Origin: Chiua virens
Taxonomy: Eukaryota; Basidiomycota; Agaricomycetes; Boletales; Boletaceae
Assembly: GCA_019787685.1 (NCBI GenBank)
Contig: JAHNUO010000002.1
Span: 1 to 64,000 of the forward strand
Direction: 5' to 3'
Length of the DNA: 64,000 bases
Of this stretch, positions 11,230-21,302 are shown in pieces. Positions within the stretch are counted from its first letter, which is position 1. Each line of letters begins with the position of its first letter. The translations under genes were made by a program, and so were the position numbers. The notes below the pieces were generated by a model that worked only from the letters and a program-made list of their open reading frames with translations, searched no databases and was not told the DNA's origin.

Positions 11230-12432
11230 ATGATGACGTCCTTGCCTCCCTTTGACCACGACTTCGGTAGCAAGTACACGGGCCCACCCAACCCGACCTG
11301 GTCGTGGGGACAAAGGATCGACAGTACGCCCCATGGTCGGGTATGGATGGAAGGGGAGAAACAGGGTTGGAAGACAGTCATCACCGCAGAGGAGGATCCC
11401 AAGTAAGAGTCGTCCTTCCTTACTCTACCGTCCACCGTGGACCAGCAATTTCCCTTCCCACCGTCTGGGCACGTGTTCTGAATCTGATGGCTGATGTCGA
11501 CGACGTCTTCTGCCGGATGATGTTCAATAGCAAACTTTACGCACTCATGATCAGCGGCATCGTACCTCGGCCCATCGCCCTCGTCTCCTCCGTTTCAGAA
11601 CAAGGTGTGGAAAACTTGGCCCCGTTCAGGTGAGAAACGATATCCCTCCCGCCCTTTCGTTGGGTTCCAGCGCCTGTTTCATCCCGGTGGACTGACCCAT
11701 TCCCTTGAATAGCTGGTTTGGAATGGTGAGTTACCTTGTATTTCCGACCTACGATCTTGCGACGGACCAAAGTATTATATATGGTCTATCTCACCCCCTC
11801 GTCTCCTCCCCTCGTATTTCCACTGACATGATTGAACCCGTCCAGATAAGTAATTGGCCCCCCGTCGTCGCCGTTTGCTGCCTCAACGCCCCCCTGAGCC
11901 GCCTTAAAGATACAACCACCAACGCTATCGACAACACATCCGCTGGCTTCGTCATAAACATCATTAGCGAACCCTTTATTGAACATGCCAACGCAACCTC
12001 AATCGACTGCCCCCCGGACATGGACGAGTGGACGTTGAGCGGGCTAACCAAAGTGCCTAGTGTACGTACGCATTCCAGTAGGTCCTGCCCGAGTCGTCAC
12101 CGATCTGGCCTCCTCCACAGATTCACGTCGAACCACCCCGTGTCAAAGAGAGTGCTTTCAGCATGGAATGTCACCTTTTTCAGTCCATTCCGATCGTTGA
12201 CCCCATCTCGAATGCAACCACCACCACCCTCATCCTCGCACACGTCAAGTGCATCCACGTCCGCAAAGACATGCTCACTGAGCGCGGCACGGTTAACATC
12301 ACCAAATTTCAACCTGTCTCACGCTTAGGCGACAATTCGTACGGGCGCGTCGGTGACGCGTACAAGCTCGCGAGGCCGTCATGGTCCGCTGATGAGGGCA
12401 AGATCAAGGAGGTAATCGAGTCAGCAGAGTAG
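11230..12432 (+). CDS. Flavin reductase-like (FMN-binding split barrel) protein, copy 2
   Basis: This tandem paralogue of the gene at 9653 starts MMTSLPPFDHD and keeps all landmarks: NPTWSWGQRID, LMISGIVPRPIALVSS, GVENLAPF, the mini-exon SWFGM, SNWPPVVAV, FVINIISEPFIEHAN, VKESAFSMECHLFQ, LILAHVKCIHVRKDM and RLGDNSYGRVGDAY, ending SAE. The start is chosen because it matches copy 1; the frame stays open upstream to 11161, so a longer N-terminus is possible. The intron after SWFGM is much longer than its counterpart in copy 1. Both copies look intact, so both probably make protein. The expected role is FMN-dependent reduction or oxygenation of an unknown substrate. Confidence 0.85.
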
Positions 12433-12870
12433 ATGATACCATACTGTTCTACAAGAGACCTAACCCGTGTTTATCCGTGTCCGTTGTCTAGATGAGAATG
12501 CGTCCTGCATTTTGCAGAGAAAAATGTTCTAGATCGGGTCACTCATCCCAAGTCTTGCCTTTGGCTCGTGCCGTTGCCAGTGCCTTGTGTCCCTATACTT
12601 TGAACGGGTTCCATTTCAGCGACACCATCCGCTAACGATCTCGGCACAGGCGACGTTCTTCAGTACTCAGTTTCAAGGTCATGCGGCCTGCACTACTGAC
12701 ATGCCATTTGTCTCCTTTCGGTCGACCTCATGTCTGTACTGCCCAGAGACCACACCTGAAGAGGAATCGCCGTGTTCATCTTGGGTGCTGAGTATTCGAT
12801 GGCCACGTCAACAATGATCCCGATGCATCCAGGTAAGTCGGCTTAGAGGAGCCGTGCGAAAATAACATGC
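12433..12870. other. Intergenic or exon-remnant region left of the mariner insertion
   Basis: An open frame at 12587-12817 has a Cys pair (LYCPE...SPCSSW). It ends near catccag followed by gtaagtcgg (about 12833), a good splice donor 40 bases before the transposon. This may be an exon of a host gene whose intron received the transposon, but no family is recognised. Confidence 0.25.
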
Positions 12871-12872
12871 TA

Positions 12873-12901
12873 AGGTAGGGCTCACACAGTTTCATCCAAC
12901 G
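12873..12901 (+). repeat. Left terminal inverted repeat (29 bp)
   Basis: Identical over 29 bases to the reverse complement of 15619-15647; preceded by TA. Similarity weakens beyond this core, but both ends carry further gtgaca words. Confidence 0.9.
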
Positions 12902-13060
12902 TCATGTGATGTGACATTGATGTGACACAGCTTGTTAAGTTGAGGATAAGTACTGCCACCGGGTCAATGTATATATTAGGAAAGGGGGACAAGGTTGCTT
13001 GCTGGTGTGATGCTCGGAAATTAGTGAGACTCTACTACAATAAGTGGAATAATAAGGAAA

Positions 13061-15210
13061 TCAAACAATCATTTCTTCCTCAAGCTCTTTGAGAATACTT
13101 CCAGGCAAGACATGGTGTCCACAGTATTTCCTGGCTGCCCAGGCAGCTTGCTTACCATTTAGGCCCATATGATAAGCATCAATGAAACATAATGATTGAT
13201 TAGCAAATCTAGACAACAAATGAGGCAGAAATTTGATCCAAGTCAAAATGACCCACTGCCGAATACTCTCAATAGGAATAGAATCCAAGGCTTTATGGAT
13301 ATTTTCCTCCATCACTATAATCTTTGATGAAGGGGGATACTCCCGGTAGATTCGTTTCCCAAAGCCCCAGCATTGCTCAATCATGTTCAACTCACAGTGG
13401 AACTTTGGTAGAATCAAACAATCAAAGCCACGAGACTGGCACAATTGTTCAAGGAGGGAAGGAACATGCACAAAATCTGGTTCATTGAAGAGAACCCGAC
13501 GGCAGCAGCAATTAGTGGCCCCCTCATTGCACTTGAAATCCTTGCACTGGGCTTTCAGCTTGTCTGCATTCACAAACCCTCGTTCCTTCAAGATCTGTGC
13601 CATTCCCTTGAACTTTCCAGCATGCAGTGGATGGTCATCGGGAAAATAAAATGCCTGAGGGGATCCATCATTAAGGTGTCCATCAGCCATTCGAATCTTT
13701 GTCTTCAGAGGTTTCCCATTTGGCCCATAAACAACCCTCCTCTCGTTGTCCTTCATCACCGTGTCAACCCCCCAAACTTGGATTCCCTTTGGCATGTGTT
13801 GCGCGGAAAGTGCATCATCAGCTCGCTTTAGGTGGGTTGGTGCATTATCAAAGACGAAAACATGGTCATATTCAGGATAGTGTTTCGTCAACAAGTCCAT
13901 CACCTTGCTAGTCTGCGTGAGAATGTCATCGCAGGAATAGTATCCATCTCGTGATTTTCCAGCATGGAACGTTACCCTTGTTGCCTCCAGTCCATCTGGT
14001 GACCGACACCAACCAATCTCAGGTGAGATAAAATCTGAAACCATTATGGATTCCCCTTCTCCTTTGGCTCGAGGATCAGCACCTGCATCCACCTTCACCC
14101 ACCCAGAGTGGCACCGATCATTAGCATAGAAGGTTGATTCATCATGTCGCCATGTAATAACCGGTTGCTGCCCCTCTGCAAGTCCTAAAAGTTCCTCAGT
14201 GACGCCATCCTTCGACCAGCATCGCATGCGCTTCTCGATCTCTTTCCATCGTGGGATAAAAGTGTTTTGTCTGTAGTCCATGACATCAGGACACTCATGA
14301 CCATCAACGTACTGCCCACGATGGTTGCGCTCCCAACGGTAACCCAACATGTGCATCCAACGTTTTGCAGTGGCAAGTGAAATAGTCTTTTCCAGCTGAA
14401 ATTTCTCCTGAACATCTGAATGTGACAGGTACTGCACGAGATCACTCGCCTTGACAAACTTGCCAACTGTCTGAAGATGAAGATTGAGCTCGGATGTGAG
14501 CTCTTCGTCGTCAATCATAGATGACCTCCCCTCACCATAGTGATCCCAAGGAAGGTCTTCTCGATCTGCGATATATGCCTTTGCCCACTGACAGAGTTTG
14601 CGTGCATACCAGCTTCCCTTCATGGAAGCATGTGCTGCCTCCAGTGAGGAAGCAATCCACTGTGGAGAGGCCCCCTGCTCAGCCTTCCAGGTTGCATCAC
14701 AGAACAACCACAGGAGGGTTCTCATTCCCCCCAGCCTCTCCTTCAACACAGGCGGAAACTTGCCCCAATAGTGGCCAACTCTGGAAGCACAAAGCGGCTT
14801 GATGAGACATTTGATGTCTTCTAAGGCTTCCTCGGGATCCTTGACTCGAGCAGCAGTGGTGAGCGAAGATTGACAACAGTGGTTGTGGCCTGACTCGGAG
14901 AAACTCGTCCAGGTGCTCCAAGCTCGCCAGGCTGAAGTCCAAGTGGCACACCTGCCTCGCTCCCATCCTGAGCTTCAGGTCCAAGTGCTGGACCTTCCAT
15001 CAAATTTGTCAACACACTGTTGCTCGTCGTGACAGTTGCAGCGCAGCCACTGCTGCTGTCTTCATTGTGCCGACTCAGACTCAGATATCCTTGTTGATGC
15101 AAGCTGGTAGTGGTCCAAAGGTTTGTTGTCTCGTTGAGGGTGATGTGACCTGTGTGGTGAGGGTCATCCAAGTCGGGGGCTGCTGATTCCGGAGCAATCT
15201 TGGACAACAT
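13061..15210 (-). CDS. DDE transposase, Tc1/mariner (IS630) superfamily
   Basis: The coding sequence joins 15210-14952 and 14889-13061 (62 bp intron 14890-14951), giving exactly 696 codons including stop, 695 residues. Joining keeps the frame through SSLTTAARVKDPEEALEDI and continues into IKPLCASRVGHYWGK. The N-terminal part is Ser/Thr/Gly-rich and probably disordered. A helical region (LATAKRWMHMLGY, WERN..GQYVDGHE) probably binds the transposon ends. The catalytic core follows with TWRHDESTFYAND (first Asp), DHVFVFDNAPTHLKRADD (second Asp) and LPKFHCELNMIEQCWGFGKR (Glu in the place of the third acid). A cysteine cluster (CKDFKC...NCCCRR) lies between the second and third acids, as in a widespread basidiomycete group of these transposases. 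No frameshift or stop was seen, so the enzyme may be active. Confidence 0.9.
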
Positions 15211-15618
15211 GACTTGGTGAGTGACGCTTTATTCGACATGATTCTTGTGATACTGACCACATTTGCTGCAGTCCGGGTGCATTTTGGTGGATGACCTCCA
15301 AAGAGGTTTGCCGTTCTGTTCTCGGAGCAATGTCTTCGCCGTCCCATGTTGCAGTTTGTGCTGCCGGTGGCCAGTTCACTGCGACCCGATGCGTCTCCGG
15401 CGTGACTTGACTTAATTTGTTTTTGACCCATTTATTTTTTCACCTCGCTAAGTCGAGTTAGCTCAAAATCAATTCCTACAACGTCTTTTCAGAAATTCAA
15501 CAACCAACATAATCTGTATTTGAGTTGTAACTACAAGATGTTGGTTTTAGAATGTCCCTAAATGAAGCATATAGATTGATTTTGATTATTCTGTGAATTG
15601 TCACACTTTGGCGTGTGG

Positions 15619-15647
15619 CGTTGGATGAAACTGTGTGAGCCCTACCT
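15619..15647 (-). repeat. Right terminal inverted repeat (29 bp)
   Basis: Reverse complement of the left end; followed by TA at 15648-15649. Confidence 0.9.
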
Positions 15648-15689
15648 TATCAGGTGTGGATCAATTGTGTCCTCTACTAGGTTCACGGA

Positions 15690-16060
15690 AAAACAAGGAG
15701 CGCAGAAGGATGGATCGTATCCGACTACAACTCGTTTTATCTGACGTTCCTCAGATTCACTTGAGTATCAACACCAATGCATGGGACTCTTCGGTTCCAG
15801 AATATGTTCAAGTTTTGCGTCAATTTTCCTGAGTGCAATGAAGAACACTGGAAACGACACGAATGCATTGAATCGAGGTAAGTGTACGTTGTGACCCGTA
15901 TATATGGTCCGGGCTTGTGCGACACGGTAGTGATATGAACCCATGATGTGCGTGAATACAAAAGGACCGCAACAATTGCTTTCAGCTGCAACTTTACGTG
16001 ACCCTCAAATCAATCAACCTCGTCTACGCTATTGTCAAGGCCTGAAACAAATCACCGATG
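15690..16060 (+). pseudogene. Remnant related to the flanks of the WD40 duplications
   Basis: The stretch ggatcgtatccgactacaac...gttttatctgacg resembles sequences near 21310 and 24965, and gaaacgacacgaatgcattgaatcgag resembles 21505-21535. Later words (cgtgaatacaaaaggaccgc, caacctcgtctacgcta) also line up with 21570-21640. At protein level the shared core is IR.QLVLSD, here and near 24965. A possible exon ending before gtaagt (about 15880) reads FCVNFPECNEEHWKRHEC, which looks like the end of a MYND-type zinc finger. I read this as a third, decayed copy of the region lying 3' of the two WD40 genes. Alignment was by eye only. Confidence 0.35.
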
Positions 16061-17345
16061 AGAACATGATTCTAATTCTAACATGATGAACATATGGGCC
16101 AGGTTGGTAGCCCTCCACCACTGGGCAGTGAGACTCCAGCGGAGGCGTCTCCGCAGTAACAGTGCGGTGGTGACGTTGAGGGAGATTACAACTGGGAGTG
16201 CGCAAACATTCACACAGAATCACACTATAGCTGCTAGACTTGAAAACTGCACTCTTGTTCGTATGTTCCCTCAAGCAGTCCCAAACCGTCCTTTTTTCGA
16301 ACCACATGTTCGTCGGGTCTGCGCCCCTGGAATTTGTTCGGATTGAGTGTGATGATGGATAGAGATCAGATGGTGTGACACATTGTTCGACTGCTGCACA
16401 TATGGGCTGGTGGCGGCAGCGATGGTGGTGGGCATCGAAGTCTCTAACTTGTGTACCTCAAGGTGGTCGCACTGACAACGAAGTAAGTCAAATGTATTAC
16501 TAAATGCGGTTGGGACGTTCATTGACAACAATGACCGTGGGGTTCAGAACTCAAATACTTATGTACAGTAGACTTTCTCATAATGCATGTGGTAATGATG
16601 CATAAATCTCATCTTGCATGGACTTTTGTGTTCCACCACAGTGGAGTGCAGGAGTTATGCAAAATTTTGCATAAGTAATACTGCATCACATCAGGACCCA
16701 AAATATGCAGTATGACATGCTCATTTTGCACTGTGCTAGATAATTGGAATGAAGAGCCTCAGTCATGGCAACCTCCATTGCTGGAACTTGCATCTGAGGA
16801 ATGATACCCAGTGAGAAGTAATGATATGGGATTGTATGCCAGCATGTGTAAATGTAGGCCATAGCTTGACATATTGTACATTTGAATAGGAAATGGACAT
16901 GACCATAGGTTCTACGTCTATGAGCCTGTATGTACACTACCATCCAACTATATTCATAGCTCTCATAGGTTTGCATAGCACTGGATCCTACTCAAAGTCA
17001 TCTACCTCATTCTATGTCAATGTAGTGATTTCAATGAGCAAGCACATGGATACACTCATGCAATTCTATGCACAGCTAGCAGTCAAGAGGAGCAATGCCA
17101 CATACCCACAGCCCCAGTGGCCCCTTCCATCCCACACCCCACTAGTACATTGGATGTTCTCTTTGTCCAGATCCTGTCTTTGACCTAATAGTAGTCAAAT
17201 ATCTTATACCTCTCTTGAGATAGGGAGAGACATACCAGTTTATCTGCCTCCTCTTTGTACTATTTCTGTGCACAACTCAGAGTGTAGTGTAAGTATAACT
17301 ATAATATAAACAGGATAGACATACTGCTGTCTCTGTTGAGAGCAC
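16061..17345. other. AT-rich region of probable repeat origin, no gene
   Basis: Composition changes to AT-rich with many cat/atg words (tgatgcataaatctc, ttgcataagtaatac). Frames at 16686-16976 and 16893-17183 lack motifs. Together with the neighbouring transposase remnant this looks like old transposon sequence, but I could not find its ends. Confidence 0.35.
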
Positions 17346-17348
17346 CAT

Positions 17349-17695
17349 GTGGTACTTATTGAATTCTTCATGTGTTCCACTCAATATCAATTTGAAGATG
17401 AGGTGGCCATTGTTGTAGCTGTCCATCATCAGATGGCTGTTGAATGCGGAAAGATTATTGAGGTCAAGTCCGATGATGATGATGATGATGATGATGAAGA
17501 AGACATGCTCACCAGCACCCCAATCTCTTGTTCATAGATGATTCAGCTGTGCAAGAAACTGTAGATGGGTTGCATTGCTTGGAGTCACACTGACACTTCT
17601 TTGGAGGTGGTAAGACAGCTTCACAAGCTTCATGGTGAGATGCAATGGGAGGAAATACAAATGGCAAAGCAGATGACATTGGACAGCCATTGGAA
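17349..17695 (+). pseudogene. Decayed pogo/CENP-B-like transposase C-terminus
   Basis: Frame 17349-17537 ends in an acidic tract (SDDDDDDDDEED) made by a GAT repeat. Another frame then reads TSLEVVRQLHKLHGEMQW and AKQMTLDSHWK. The pattern of acidic linker, a T..LE..RQL.K.H helix and a closing Q.TLDS.. recalls the C-terminal end of fungal pogo/Tigger-like DDE transposases. Frames are broken and no catalytic core is visible, so it is a relic at best. Confidence 0.3.
17472..17498 (+). repeat. GAT trinucleotide microsatellite
   Basis: Eight to nine tandem gat units (gatgatgat...) inside the acidic tract of the transposase remnant. Confidence 0.85.
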
Positions 17696-17699
17696 GTAG

Positions 17700-18491
17700 G
17701 CATTGATGTCACACATGTCACTTTATGTTACATTATGTCACATGTATGGTGCTGCATATATGTTATATTGCATATGGGAAAAGTCTCCTCAACTCGTATG
17801 CGTTATGAGCAAGTCTACTGTACTCATGACCACCACCACGACGGAGGAAAAGAATTTTAAAACACTGGCATGAGCAAGGTTTTATGGGCCTGTGGCGGGG
17901 TTGGTATCTAGGTGTGTACAGTTATACAATCCCATGCATGAGATGGCGACTCCTGATGGATGTCGAATTGTCAATGATAGGCTCCGGATCCAGATTTCGG
18001 GGAAGCGAGTACCATGATATCTCGGACGCGCGCGTCGCGGGGGCTGAGCGCTGATGGCCGCTGATGAAGGATGTCGTCCATGTCGTCCACCCAGCGACCG
18101 TGGGCGGCTATGCGGCCATGTGAGATAGGCACTTCCGAAACCTGTGCCTTAGGGCCTAGGGGCCCAATAACTTGTGAGAGACTCAGAAGCTTCAAGTTGC
18201 CTGACTGATCACTCAAGTCGACCTCACTAACGACCCAGACAGCGACCCATAAATTTGCAGCCTTGACATTCAACTCGGAGTCCATGGAATAATACCTTTG
18301 GACCCTTTTACCTAAATCCATCCCATCGGCGCGCTTCGATATTTGTTTACCTGATATCCTGGCGAACCGAAGAAGCAGTCACTGCATGGCAAGCGATTCC
18401 CTTTCGTTTCTAGCCCGTAATCGGTTCTGAGTAGATAAGCAGCAAGGAACGCAAGTGGTTCAAGTGCTAGCGTCCTCTCCCAACCGTCCCA
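17700..18491. other. Intergenic region upstream of GT90 gene
   Basis: A minus-strand frame at 17971-18321 (116 codons, starting MDLGKRVQRYY) has no known motif and lies head-to-head with the GT90 gene; it may be chance. No other structure seen. Confidence 0.35.
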
Positions 18492-20661
18492 ATGATGGTG
18501 CATACTTGGATCAGCCTCAGGTGGACCCTCTCTCAACGATACCTGACAGCGCTCTTCCTCGTCTCTGTCCTTACCATTTCCCTTCGTTCCCTTTTCGTAT
18601 CCCATGCCGTTCATTACACACACATACCACTCTTTTCTTACCACGTACCTTTCGGTCATCTCGAGCTCGACCTGGCGCCAAATGGTCAAGTCACCCTGAG
18701 GAACTTGCTCGAAACGGTTTCCGGACCAGATCCGAAGCACAGACCACCAAAACGACCCCTTGGAGCGCATACACTTACCCCAGACGGGCTTCTGGTAGTC
18801 AATCCGGACGGTCCACATCCCATATTCCAACTCATCCGCGACGCCGAGTTGGAATGGGAGGAGAAACACGCACGCGCGAGCAAGACGCTTCACGAGGCCG
18901 TCGCAGAGTACAGGAGGCGTTATCGTCGGGCGCCACCTCTGGGTTTCGACAAATGGTATTCCCTCCATTGTGGATGTTCTCGTGTCGTGATTGAGTGTAT
19001 TCCATAGGTGGGACTACGTTGTCACACATCACGTCCAGTTACCCGATGAATATGACGAAATATACCAAGATATCGAGCCCTTTTGGGGCATCGATCCAAC
19101 GGAGTTAGCTCATGCGCAGAAAGAGTTCGAGACACAGTCTGAAACTGTGACCGTCGAGAAGACAGATACACTCCCTCGATTCAAGGTAGTCGATACGACC
19201 CTCCCACCAAACAGACAGGACTTGCTACCTGGAATTGAGAACATTCTCGAGCTCGTCCGCGAGGTAGAACTGGATATCCCCTCGATACGACTTACATTTT
19301 CCCCGCTCGACAATCCCGACATGCTTTCAGACTGGCAAATCAAATCCATGGCCCTCGAGGCCGCCGCAAACGGGACGAGTATGTCTTTCCCTGTTCACGA
19401 TTTGAATGCACATCATGATCCATTGTACAGCACTGATGAACGCTGACATGCCACCGGTGAAAGAGGGCTGGATCCAAGCATGTCCACCTGATTCGCCTGC
19501 CCGCCTGCATCCACCTAAGCTCCCACCTCGATCCACCGCGTCATCCATTCCACCCTCGTCCCCCAAAACCTTCATCGCCTCCCATCGTGACGCGATGAAT
19601 CCCTGCCTTAACCCGTCGCTGCTCACCTCACACGGCCAGTTCCTCTCGTACGGCACGGGTCCCGTTTCCCGTCCCACACTTGTGCCACGTTTCTCGCTCT
19701 GTGCAACAGTCCTCCACCACGATATCCGTCCACCCGTACCGTACGGATGGGACTGGAATTCCGATGCGAACTCAGATAAGGATTGGATTGGCGCGTTTGA
19801 GGGAGACGTCCCCTGGGAACGCAAAGTAGACGAGCGGTTGAGTTGGCGAGGTCGTACGACGGGGATGTGGGCGTCCCCCACGTCACCGTGGATCCACAGC
19901 CACCGAGCACGACTCGCCACGCTGGCGAGTACGCTCGAAGGCAACGTCGACGTGTTGCTCACGCCTGAAGACGTGGTCGAGGAAGGGGAGGAGGGGATGC
20001 CAATCGGAGAACCAGAAACGGTGCGTCTCGCGCATGTTAATCCGGCTTGGATGGATATCGCGTTTGCGGATGGACCTATTGCATGCGACAAGCGCAAGGG
20101 GACGTGTACGGAGATGGAGGAGATGTGGGAGTTTCGGAGGTCACAAGGAAGGCGCGAGGAGGGGCGGTACAAGTTTATCCTCGACGTCAGTGTGCGAGAC
20201 TTGAGCGAGGCAGTTGCTTGACGTATCGATGACAGGTCGACGGAAACGGATGGTCGGGTCGGTTTAAACGCCTCATGACGAGCAACGCGCTGGTGTTCAA
20301 GTCGACTGTCTATCCAGAATGGTGCGCATATATGCCCGTCTCTGCCGCGTGTCTGACCGCGTGTTAGGTATGCGTCGCGTATTGCGCCATGGACGCATTA
20401 TGTTCCGATCCAAGTGTCGTATGCGGACCTGTACGACGCAGTCGCGTTCTTCCGTGCTCACGATGAGTTGGCCGCCCGGATCGCCAAAGCAGGGCGAGAT
20501 TGGAGTCGACGGTACTGGCGGAGGGAGGACATGACAGCGTACCTGTACCGGTGCGTAAAATGGTCTCGTAGCGTACCGCATGCTAACGTGCATCTAGATT
20601 GTTGTTGGAGTATGCACGCGTGTCGAGTTTAAACCGACCGTCGATGGATTTTGTAGGCTGA
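18492..20661 (+). CDS. Glycosyltransferase family 90 (Cap10-like), putative xylosyltransferase type
   Basis: The N-terminus has a short cytosolic stretch and one hydrophobic anchor (about residues 17-38), the type II topology of Golgi glycosyltransferases. After it come [14 protein letters not shown], a charged stem and LGFDKWWDYV (joined across an intron near 18955-19008), typical of the GT90 N-terminal region. The central part includes [18 protein letters not shown] and SHGQFLSYG. The catalytic C-terminal part reads YKFILDV, intron, [23 protein letters not shown], intron, [23 protein letters not shown], then [18 protein letters not shown] and a last exon ending SMDFVG. Members include cryptococcal Cxt1 and Cap10-family proteins that build wall or capsule xylans and xylomannans. 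The donor and acceptor used here are not known. No disabling change seen. Confidence 0.87.
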
Positions 20662-21302
20662 TCGTTGCACAGGGTACAGATCTGTTTCGCATTCGTGTGA
20701 CGAGCACTTCTGTCACTAGATCATCTGGGGCATTGATCTGGGCGTCGATCCGTTACTCTAGGGTGTGGGTGTAATGGATGTAACTGTGCTATACCCAGGT
20801 GGGTTGAAAATTGAAATGAAATGACGACCATCACCTGTGACCCGATCCACTTCAACGGGACCTCGGGAAGATGATGAGCGGTGTCCAAGACGAATTGACT
20901 CCGTCGCGTCCCTATGTTAGACAATGAAAGTTTCGGAATAAGAAGCACTCGCGCTATTGCGACATTGGAACGCCCGTCTGTTTGCAGAATCAGAGACTGA
21001 TTGTTATTACCACAATCTGGGTTGCAGCTCTCATCGGCGGTAGCGAAGGAGTCATGCAAGACGTCTTCCAAGAAGAAAGCACGATGGCAACACCGCCATG
21101 ATTGACCTGCCAAAGAGTCACTGCGAGATCTTTCCAGGAGCCACTGATACGCCCTTCCAGTACACCCGAGGTTGCACAGATGTACATATAACTGTGCCTT
21201 GAGCCGTCATCTTTATCTGATCAGCTTAGTCTTTGCTCTGGGTACCTTCAGCATCGGCGAGGTGTCCACATTTTTTTCTGCAGACTGGCAGTGCAGAAGC
21301 AT
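20662..21302. other. Intergenic region
   Basis: Minus-strand frames at 20721-21187 (for example GVLEGRISGSWKDLAVTLW, then SILQ-rich text) could be a short lineage gene or a fragment; I do not recognise it. The tandem duplication begins to its right. Confidence 0.3.

Larger units (their letters stand above)
12873..15647 (-). mobile_element. Tc1/mariner-type DNA transposon, apparently complete (2775 bp)
   Basis: The element starts with aggtagggctcacacagttt... at 12873 and ends with the exact reverse complement at 15647; the first 29 bases are identical at both ends. It is flanked on both sides by TA (12871-12872 and 15648-15649), the target duplication used by Tc1/mariner/IS630 elements. Inside is one intact two-exon transposase on the minus strand filling most of the element. 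Identical ends and an unbroken frame indicate a recent arrival. Family placement rests on the TA duplication and the DDE motif layout. Confidence 0.9.

Noticed and set aside
13383..13911. Plus-strand open frames inside the transposon
   Set aside because: They are antisense to the transposase core, which carries the conserved acidic motifs; the plus frames have none.
19327..20172. 281-codon minus-strand frame
   Set aside because: It is antisense to GT90 exons, which show clear family motifs on the plus strand.
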